Shown: piece by piece, positions 58,170-64,000 of the stretch | Layout: each line of letters begins with the position of its first letter | Position numbering within the stretch: position 1 is the first letter of the stretch | Assembly (NCBI RefSeq): GCF_011046245.1 | Contig: NZ_CP049241.1 | Coordinates: forward strand, 62,001 to 126,000 | DNA: 64,000 bases | From: Allorhizobium pseudoryzae | GTDB taxonomy: Bacteria > Pseudomonadota > Alphaproteobacteria > Rhizobiales > Rhizobiaceae | Direction of reading: 5' to 3' | Notes under the pieces: generated by a model | Database searches by the model: none | What the model saw: only the letters and a program-made list of their open reading frames with translations | What the model was told of the DNA's origin: nothing | Made by a program: the position numbers and the translations under genes

Positions 58170-58420
58170 GCTTTTGCGAAGGGCACCCAAACGATTGACC
58201 GTTTGTAGCCCGGGCGCCGCTTGAGACTGACACCGAACAGCAAGCTACTGCAGACGCCTGCGCCGCGACCAGGGTCGGCACCGGCATGGCCCTGGTTCCG
58301 GCGCCGTCTCAGGAGGCCGGGCCAACGTCTTGGCAACACATCATTAACGACAATTTTAAAAATTAAACTTGTGACTAATTTTCCGCCCCAGTCGCGCGTT
58401 ATCTTGAAACGGTAACACGG
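58170..58420. other. intergenic stretch before the carboxypeptidase gene
   Basis: About 250 bp without a gene. An AT-rich block at 58336-58382 (for example AATTTTAAAAATTAAACTTG) is the likely promoter of the carboxypeptidase gene. Confidence 0.5.
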
Positions 58421-58447
58421 ATTTCGGGGATTTCGGGGATTTTGGGG
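58421..58447 (+). repeat. three 9-bp tandem repeats abutting the start codon
   Basis: ATTTCGGGG, ATTTCGGGG and ATTTTGGGG end exactly at the ATG at 58448. The GGGG of the last unit serves as the SD-like tract. Confidence 0.85.
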
Positions 58448-59926
58448 ATGACTGAGACGACGGGCGGGTTTGGCCGCCACGCCGCCGCAATTGCGCTGAT
58501 GATGGGCGTCTGGCTTTTTGCGCTCGAGGCGAAGGCCGGTTACGCGGATTTCATTCTGGACGTCAATTCGGGCAAGGTTTTGCAGGCGACGAATGCCGAC
58601 GAGCTGAACCATCCGGCCTCGCTCACCAAGATGATGACGCTCTACATGGTGTTCGAGGCGCTGCGCGATGGTCGGCTCAAATGGGACCAGCAGATCGTGA
58701 TGTCGGCCAACGGTGCGCGCACCATCCCGATGAAGCTCGGCATTCGCCAGGGCCAGACCTATACGGTGCGCGAAGCCGTCTACGGCATGATCGTGCGCTC
58801 GGCCAATGACGTGGCAGAGGGCATCGGCGATCATCTCTATGGGTCCGAGGAGCGGTTTGGCGCCGCAATGACGGCGAAGGCCCGGCAGCTCGGCATGAGC
58901 CGCACCGTGTTCCGCAACGGCTCCGGCCTGCCCGACAGCCGGCAGGTGACGACGGCGCGCGACATGGCGCGGCTGGGTCTCGCGCTGATGCGCGACTTTC
59001 CCCGCGAGTACCAACTGTTTTCCACCGCAAGCTTCAGCTTCCGCGGCAAGACGCTGCGCGGCCACAACAATCTCATGTATCGCTACAAGGGCATGGACGG
59101 CATCAAGACCGGCTTTACCAATGCCAGCGGCTTCAACCTCGTCAGCGCCGTCAACGACAATGGCCGCCGGGTGATCGGCGTCGTTCTGGGCGGCAAAAGC
59201 GCCCGCAGCCGCGATGCGCGCATGGCCGAACTGCTGGACGAGACGATGCCGAAGGCAACGACCCGCGGCGGCACGCTGATGGCAGCGCTGCGGCCCGCAG
59301 CGCAACCAGGGCCGCAGCCGATGTTTTCCGACACGCCCGCACCGCCGCGCAGCGGCGTGCCGGCACCGGTGATGCGCAGCGTAGAGGATGAGCGTGTGGA
59401 ACAGGCCCCGACACGAACCGTGAAGCGGCAGGAGGCGAGTTTCCCGGTCGCACCGCGCCCTCCCGCCTCTTCTGCGCCCGCAATCGCCACCCCTGCCCTG
59501 CCGCAACCGGTGATCGCCGATCGCTATACGCCCTCTGCCGCCGTGCCGCAGCCGCCGGCCGCCATCGCCCGGGCGCAACGGGCAGAGATCGCACCGGCCG
59601 CGCCGCGCTCCGACCTCGCGTATACGCAGACGCCGAGCGCCGAGGCCGCCCTGCCCTTCAAGATCGTCACGAGCGCCGGCTGGCGGGTGCAGGTCGGCTC
59701 CGCCGGCAATGAAACCGACGCAATTTCGCTTCTGTCGCGGGCGATGCCGAAACTCGACGGTCGTTTCCAGGGCCTGACGCCCTATACCGATTCCGTGCAC
59801 GGCAAAGCCGGCGCCACCTACCGCGCCCGCTTCTCCGGCTTTTCCGATCAAGCCTCGGCGCTCTCGGCCTGCAAGGTGCTGAAGGCGGAGAGTTTCGCCT
59901 GCCAGGTGGTGCCGGCGGGGGGATGA
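58448..59926 (+). CDS. D-alanyl-D-alanine carboxypeptidase with C-terminal SPOR domain
   Basis: A 492-residue penicillin-binding protein. After a signal peptide (AAAIALMMGVWLFALEAKAG) the active-site motifs are SLTK (Ser58-Lys61), SAN (Ser118-Asn120) and KTG (Lys220). A long Pro/Ala-rich linker (about 290-410) joins to a SPOR domain (WRVQVGSAGNETDAISLLSR, TYRARFSGFSDQASALSACK) that binds denuded peptidoglycan at the septum. Typical of rhizobial DacC-like proteins. TTG at 58442 in frame is an alternative start. Confidence 0.94.
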   Translation: MTETTGGFGRHAAAIALMMGVWLFALEAKAGYADFILDVNSGKVLQATNADELNHPASLTKMMTLYMVFEALRDGRLKWDQQIVMSANGARTIPMKLGIRQGQTYTVREAVYGMIVRSANDVAEGIGDHLYGSEERFGAAMTAKARQLGMSRTVFRNGSGLPDSRQVTTARDMARLGLALMRDFPREYQLFSTASFSFRGKTLRGHNNLMYRYKGMDGIKTGFTNASGFNLVSAVNDNGRRVIGVVLGGKSARSRDARMAELLDETMPKATTRGGTLMAALRPAAQPGPQPMFSDTPAPPRSGVPAPVMRSVEDERVEQAPTRTVKRQEASFPVAPRPPASSAPAIATPALPQPVIADRYTPSAAVPQPPAAIARAQRAEIAPAAPRSDLAYTQTPSAEAALPFKIVTSAGWRVQVGSAGNETDAISLLSRAMPKLDGRFQGLTPYTDSVHGKAGATYRARFSGFSDQASALSACKVLKAESFACQVVPAGG

Positions 59927-59971
59927 CGAGGCCGCTTGAAGGGGTGGCGACGTCGCGCTATTCTCAGTCTC

Positions 59972-60214
59972 ATGAAACAGATGCGCCTCTCTCTGCCGGA
60001 AGATCTGGACAGCTTTGTTGAAACCGAGGCGGCAGCCCGGGGGTTTTCGACGCGCGATGCCTATGTCCTTGATCTCATCGGGCGTGAACAGCAGCGGCAA
60101 GCGCTTCGCGCCAAACTGCAGGAAGGCCTTGCATCGCCAACCATTGCCGTTGCCGATGCGAACTATTTTGCCAAGCTGATGGCTCGGGCGTCGGATGGCT
60201 TGGAGGATAGGTGA
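59972..60214 (+). CDS. parD: ParD-type antitoxin
   Basis: An 80-residue protein: MRLSLPEDLDSFVETEAAAR, GFSTRDAYVLDLIGREQQRQ as the ribbon-helix-helix, and a short tail ending ARASDGLEDR. Starts at ATG 59972; the frame is open earlier without support. Its end overlaps the toxin start by 4 bp. Confidence 0.82.
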   Translation: MKQMRLSLPEDLDSFVETEAAARGFSTRDAYVLDLIGREQQRQALRAKLQEGLASPTIAVADANYFAKLMARASDGLEDR

Positions 60215-60534
60215 CGCTGCGGGCCGTTCGCCTCAATGCGGTTGCGGCTCTCGATATCGATCGGGCGATCGATGGCTACAGGAGCGATGCGGGAGCGGCT
60301 GTAGCACGACGTTTTGTCGCTAGCCTCCAGCAATCCCTCCTGCTCCTTGCGGAGTACCCAGAGACCGGCTCTCTGCGCTACGCGCAATCCGTCAACATCA
60401 AGGACTTGAGAACGCTGCAGATCAAGGGATTTCCCTGGATGCTGTTCTACATTGTCCAGACAGAGGTGACGGTCATACGAATGCTGCATAGTCACAGCGA
60501 TATCCCGTCCTGGCTGTCGGACGAGAACAGGTGA
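60211..60534 (+). CDS. parE: ParE-type toxin
   Basis: A 107-residue toxin: RAVRLNAVAALDIDRAIDGY, FVASLQQSLLLLAEYPETGS, then IKGFPWMLFYIVQTEVTVIR as in ParE. GTG start, coupled to the antitoxin. A terminator follows directly. Confidence 0.85.
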   Translation: MTLRAVRLNAVAALDIDRAIDGYRSDAGAAVARRFVASLQQSLLLLAEYPETGSLRYAQSVNIKDLRTLQIKGFPWMLFYIVQTEVTVIRMLHSHSDIPSWLSDENR

Positions 60535-60559
60535 GCCCAGCGCTTCAGAGCGCCGGGCT
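60534..60559 (+). terminator. terminator after parDE
   Basis: AGCCCAGCGCT/AGCGCCGGGCT stem (one mismatch) around TCAG, followed by TCTCCTATTTT. Confidence 0.7.
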
Positions 60560-60568
60560 TCTCCTATT

Positions 60569-61264
60569 TTACTGCCACACCACGATCCGTGCCTTGTTCG
60601 GCACGCGTTCGTAGAGGTCGATGATGTCCTGGTTCATCAGGCGCACGCAGCCCGAGGAGACGGCCTTGCCGATGGAGTTCCATTCGGGATTGCCGTGCAG
60701 GCGGTAGAGCGTGTCCTTGCCATTCTGGAAGATGTAGAGCGCGCGGGCGCCGAGCGGGTTCATCAGGCCGGGTGCCATGCTGCCATTGGCGGCGGAATAT
60801 TTGGCGAGCTCGGGCTGGCGGGCGATCATTTCCTCCGGCGGGGTCCATTTCGGCCATTTCTGCCGCCACTGGATGACGCCCTCGCCCTGCCAGGCAAAGC
60901 CTTCGCGGCCGATGCCGACGCCGTAGCGCATGGCGGTCTCGCCGCCCGATTCGACCAGATAGAGGAAACGCGATTTCGTATCGACGATGACGGTGCCCGC
61001 CGGTTCGCCGGTGATGTTGGCCACCCGCTGGCGGTAGAAGCGCGGCGGGATCTTCCAATAGGGCACGGCGGGGATGACAAAACCGCCATCCACCATCTGG
61101 CCGTAGGTGGCATCGAGTTCGGGAGAGCGGCCCGTCGGCGGCGCCGGCAGTTGCGGGGCGGCGATGGCGATGGGGCGGAGACCGGGCGGGCCGGAGGAGG
61201 CGCAGCCGGCAAGCGTGGAGGCGGTACCGACGGCGAGCAAGCTCAGGAGACGGCGGCGGTTCAT
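60569..61264 (-). CDS. L,D-transpeptidase lipoprotein (YkuD)
   Basis: A 231-residue protein with a lipobox (LAVGTASTLAGC) after a short RR-containing N-terminus, then a YkuD catalytic domain with the His of LYRLHGNPEW and the Cys of SSGCVRLMNQDI. It makes 3-3 peptidoglycan cross-links or attaches proteins to the wall. ATG 61264 gives the usual lipoprotein signal; ATG 61279 is possible. A second paralog lies upstream in the same direction. Confidence 0.9.
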   Translation of the reverse strand: MNRRRLLSLLAVGTASTLAGCASSGPPGLRPIAIAAPQLPAPPTGRSPELDATYGQMVDGGFVIPAVPYWKIPPRFYRQRVANITGEPAGTVIVDTKSRFLYLVESGGETAMRYGVGIGREGFAWQGEGVIQWRQKWPKWTPPEEMIARQPELAKYSAANGSMAPGLMNPLGARALYIFQNGKDTLYRLHGNPEWNSIGKAVSSGCVRLMNQDIIDLYERVPNKARIVVWQ

Positions 61265-61438
61265 AGTGTCTGAAATCATGGGGCCGGGTTTACTTCTTGA
61301 CTGGAGACGGCGGACGATGGAACGCGAACCAACGGATGGTCCCGACTTTGGTTCCGCAATTGTGGCCAGAAGAAGTATAGGGAGGCTTAATGCGGCGGCC
61401 AGAGGCGGTCGCCGCACCTTATCGTGACCCTCGTGTGA

Positions 61439-62263
61439 TCAGATCACCACAATCGGCGTGTTGGAGGGCACTCGATCGAAGAGATCAATCACGTCCTGGT
61501 TCAGCAGGCGCACGCAACCCGACGAGGTCGCCTTGCCGATCGACTGCCAGTCCGGCGTGCCGTGCACGCGGTAAAGCGTGTCCTTGCCGTCCTTGAAGAT
61601 GTAGAGCGCACGCGCACCGAGCGGATTATTGAGACCGGGCATGGCGCCGCCCTGCGCTGCGGAAAACTTCGCCAGTTCCGGCTGGCGCTGAACCATGTCG
61701 TTCGGCGGCGTCCAGCGCGGCCATTTCGCCTTCCACTGGATTACGCCGCGGCCCGACCAGGCAAACCCGTCGCGACCGATGCCGACGCCGTAGCGGATCG
61801 CCTTGCCGTTCGGCTGGACGAAGTAGAGGAAACGCGCCTTGGTATCGACGACGATGGTGCCCGGCGCCTCATTGGTGCGGTAATCCACCTCCTGGCGCAG
61901 ATAGCGGGCATCGATGCGCGAATAGGGAATGGCCGGCAGGGTAAACCCATCGTCGCGCAGGCTGGCATAATAGGCGCGGTGCACCGGGTTCGACACCGGG
62001 ATGCCATAGGTCTGGTGGAACTGCGTCTGGTAGAGGTCGCGCTTCTGCGGGATCGGCTGGCGTTCCGGCACCGGCTGCGGCTGCACGGGCACCTGCGCCG
62101 CATAGGCGGGATTGAGGAAGACGGGCGCCGTTTCCTGCACGAAGACATCCGGGTTCATGCGGCTGGTATCCGTGACGAGAATACAGCCGGACAGGCCGCC
62201 TGCCATCAGGGGCAGCGAAATCAGCGCAGCAATGCGGGACAGATGTCGGGCAGCAAGGGTCAT
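61439..62263 (-). CDS. L,D-transpeptidase lipoprotein (YkuD), second paralog
   Basis: A 274-residue lipoprotein: signal with lipobox LMAGGLSGC, a Gln/Pro-rich linker, and the YkuD domain with His in TLYRVHGTPDW and Cys in TSSGCVRLLNQDVI. The catalytic halves of the two paralogs are similar and the N-terminal linkers are not. GGAAG precedes ATG 62263. Tandem paralogs suggest gene duplication. Confidence 0.92.
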   Translation of the reverse strand: MTLAARHLSRIAALISLPLMAGGLSGCILVTDTSRMNPDVFVQETAPVFLNPAYAAQVPVQPQPVPERQPIPQKRDLYQTQFHQTYGIPVSNPVHRAYYASLRDDGFTLPAIPYSRIDARYLRQEVDYRTNEAPGTIVVDTKARFLYFVQPNGKAIRYGVGIGRDGFAWSGRGVIQWKAKWPRWTPPNDMVQRQPELAKFSAAQGGAMPGLNNPLGARALYIFKDGKDTLYRVHGTPDWQSIGKATSSGCVRLLNQDVIDLFDRVPSNTPIVVI

Positions 62264-62462
62264 GGAGGAACTTCCGGCAGATGACGTCCTGCCGACCATG
62301 GCAGTTGCGGCTGGCGCGAGGCTTTCGCCAAAGGGCAATCATCATGCTGTCAGCGGAATTCACTTGAGCCGGACGGCAGGCCATACTTCAACGGAAGCCA
62401 CACAGGACAGGCCGGCAGGCGAGTAGACAAGCACGCACAAGCACACACAAGGGAGACAACCG

Positions 62463-63164
62463 ATGACGGACAAGGTGGCACTCATCACGGCAGGCGGCAG
62501 TGGCATGGGGGCGGGTGCGGCACGCCGGCTTGCGGCGGAGGGTTTTAAGGTGGCGATCCTTTCGTCTTCGGGAAAAGGCGAAGCGCTGGCCAAGGAACTG
62601 GGCGGCATCGGCGTGACCGGCTCGAACCAGTCGAACGAGGATCTCGCCCGGCTGGTCGATCTTGCCATGACGACCTTCGGGCGCATCGATGCGCTCGTCA
62701 ACAGCGCCGGCCATGGCCCAAGAGCTCCCGTGCTCGATCTCACCGACGAGGACTGGCATCGCGGCATGGAGGTCTATTTCCTCAATGTCGTGCGCCCCAC
62801 CCGGTTGGTGACCCCCATCATGCAGGCGCAGAAGAGCGGCTCGATCGTCAACATCTCGACCTTTGCCGCCTTCGAACCGGACCCCGCTTTCCCCACCTCC
62901 GGCGTCTTCCGGGCGGGGCTTGCCGCCTTCACCAAGCTCTTTGCCGACCGTTATGCGGCCGACAATATCCGCATGAACAACGTGCTGCCGGGTTTCATCG
63001 ACAGCCTGCCGGAAAAGCCGGAATTCAAGGGGCGCATCCCGATGGGCCGCTACGGCACGGTGGACGAGATTTCGGAACTCGTGGCGCTGCTCGCCTCCGA
63101 ACGGGGCGGCTACATCACCGGCCAGAACATCCGCATCGACGGCGGCATCACCCGCTCCGTGTAA
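62463..63164 (+). CDS. SDR-family protein lacking the catalytic Tyr and Lys
   Basis: A 233-residue Rossmann protein with TAGGSGMGAGAARRLAAEG (nucleotide loop), NSAGHG and the Ser132 of VNISTFAAFE. The classical Tyr-x3-Lys is replaced by Ser146-x3-Arg150 in FPTSGVFRAGLAA, so ordinary SDR catalysis is doubtful. The C-terminal GGYITGQNIRIDGG is normal. Probably an atypical SDR with binding or altered chemistry. Start ATG 62463. Confidence 0.9.
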   Translation: MTDKVALITAGGSGMGAGAARRLAAEGFKVAILSSSGKGEALAKELGGIGVTGSNQSNEDLARLVDLAMTTFGRIDALVNSAGHGPRAPVLDLTDEDWHRGMEVYFLNVVRPTRLVTPIMQAQKSGSIVNISTFAAFEPDPAFPTSGVFRAGLAAFTKLFADRYAADNIRMNNVLPGFIDSLPEKPEFKGRIPMGRYGTVDEISELVALLASERGGYITGQNIRIDGGITRSV

Positions 63165-63181
63165 GGTGTGAGGCCCGCCAG

Positions 63182-64000
63182 TCACGCCCCGTGATGGCGG
63201 AAGAAGCGGATGCTTTCCTCCACCGCGCCCGGCACCACGCCATTATGCGTGCCGGGCAGCAGGCGGTGATCGATCGACACGCCGGCCGATCGGGCGCGAT
63301 CGATCAGCAACTGATCATTGGCATCAAAAGGCCGTTCCTCCGAGCCACGCAGAAGCAGCGTCGGGCATTTCAGGCTGGTGCCGAAGCAGACCGAGGAGCG
63401 CATGATCAGTTCGCGCTCATTCGTCGGATCGAACGGCATCTCCTTGCGAAAACGGCCAAAATAGCGCCAGGCGCTGACGCCGGCCGAAATCGGCGTCGCC
63501 GCCCTGAATTTGCGCGTCATGGCCGAGAGCAGCGACAGGGTTCCACCATTGCTGTGGCCGGCCAGATAGATGCGGTTCTTGTCGATGCCGGGCAGGTTTT
63601 CGAGAAACTCCGCCGCCGCCAGCGCATCGGAGGTTTCGTCGTAAAAACCGGAATAATTGCCCGCCTGGCCGTTTTCCCCGCGAAACGACGGCAGCATGGC
63701 GACGAAACCGGCCTTGGCATAGGGCATCACCAGTTCCCAGTGCCCATCCCCCGTCGCATTGCCGCCGTGCAGGAAAAGGACGGCCGGTTTCAGCTCCGTC
63801 GACGGCTCGTAGTGCGAGACCCAGGCGATCAGCTTCAGGGCGCCGTCGCGACCGCTCGGATAGAGCACCTTGCGGGCGCCGGGCGGCTCGCCGAGCGGGG
63901 CCGCCTGTTCCGGAGAGGGCCCGAAGCGCAGGAGTTTCGTCTCGAAATGCTTGCGGGCGACGGCATAGTCGTCCGTCTCCAGCGGCGGCACGGCGGGGAT
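63182..64000 (-). CDS. alpha/beta hydrolase (acyl-peptidase/dienelactone hydrolase-like), 5' end cut by window
   Basis: The frame reaches the right edge, so the true start may be off the window; a GTG at 63991 is the first codon seen. It has PAVLFLHGGNATGDGHWEL as the oxyanion region, nucleophile YLAGHSNGGTLSLLSAMTR and a late His in LLPGTHNGVV. LLLRGSEERPFDANDQLL holds the Asp. Resembles peptidase S9-like or dienelactone hydrolase-like proteins; a signal peptide would lie off the window. Confidence 0.85.
   Translation of the reverse strand: MPAVPPLETDDYAVARKHFETKLLRFGPSPEQAAPLGEPPGARKVLYPSGRDGALKLIAWVSHYEPSTELKPAVLFLHGGNATGDGHWELVMPYAKAGFVAMLPSFRGENGQAGNYSGFYDETSDALAAAEFLENLPGIDKNRIYLAGHSNGGTLSLLSAMTRKFRAATPISAGVSAWRYFGRFRKEMPFDPTNERELIMRSSVCFGTSLKCPTLLLRGSEERPFDANDQLLIDRARSAGVSIDHRLLPGTHNGVVPGAVEESIRFFRHHGA

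Noticed and set aside
58133..60100. A 655-codon minus-strand frame opposite the carboxypeptidase gene
   Set aside because: The composition is antisense-like, and the opposite strand shows SLTK, SAN, KTG and a SPOR domain.

Overview
The window looks like chromosomal (or chromid) DNA of a high-GC alphaproteobacterium, most likely of the Rhizobiaceae. The evidence is an ExoD-type membrane protein, a DUF930 protein, a dmeRF cobalt/nickel efflux pair, a cobalamin-riboswitch cbtBA operon, an ohrR/ohr pair linked by shared operator sequences to a chloroperoxidase-like hydrolase, and several copies of short palindromic repeats resembling rhizobial RIME elements. No rRNA, tRNA, CRISPR array, phage or transposase gene was recognised. 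Both edges cut a gene: a vanadium haloperoxidase on the left and an alpha/beta hydrolase on the right.

Layout. 0-11 kb: haloperoxidase, an acetyltransferase, a small helix-hairpin-helix protein, an NTF2-like protein, a large fused nuclease-methyltransferase (type IIG-like) with a small divergent gene, a TrhA-type membrane protein, a universal stress protein/DksA-type pair behind an FNR-like box, a VOC dioxygenase-like protein and an AI-2E family permease. 11-15 kb: oligopeptidase B (ptrB), whose last 87 bp are duplicated about 0.9 kb downstream around a small foreign-looking insert, followed by a HigBA-type toxin-antitoxin pair. 15-29 kb: PepSY membrane protein, DUF2254 protein, then a metal block (dmeRF; MerR/CDF; riboswitch-cbtB-cbtA), with ParDE, ArsR/SRPBCC, a decayed hicB and two c-type cytochrome genes. 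29-41 kb: metallophosphoesterase, superoxide dismutase, hicAB, class IV aminotransferase, phospholipase D-like protein, exoD, aldo/keto reductase, ohrR/ohr and a Xre/RES pair. 41-47 kb: a MarR-DUF899-DUF1579-VOC cluster, SoxR with a divergent MFS efflux gene, and two alpha/beta hydrolases under probable OhrR control.

47-52 kb is the least ordinary region. A four-gene tightly coupled operon encodes a GDPD-like phosphodiesterase, a HAD phosphatase, a protein made of two nucleotidyltransferase domains in tandem and a third nucleotidyltransferase; a glycosyltransferase-like gene converges on it. I infer nucleotide activation of an unusual phosphorylated building block for a surface glycan; the substrate cannot be read from sequence. 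52-64 kb: HNH and DUF559 nucleases, a PhnA-like protein, a HerA/DUF853 ATPase, a YihY protein, two ParDE pairs, a penicillin-binding carboxypeptidase with a SPOR domain, two L,D-transpeptidase lipoproteins, an SDR protein lacking the catalytic Tyr and Lys, and the truncated hydrolase.

Toxin-antitoxin modules are dense: six recognisable pairs (HigBA, three ParDE, HicAB, Xre/RES) plus two decayed antitoxin genes. Stress response (OhrR, SoxR, MarR, Usp, SOD) and metal handling (Co/Ni, CDF, PepSY) are the other themes. Starts were chosen by SD sequence, family alignment from memory and gene overlap. All functional names rest on motif recognition without database searching.
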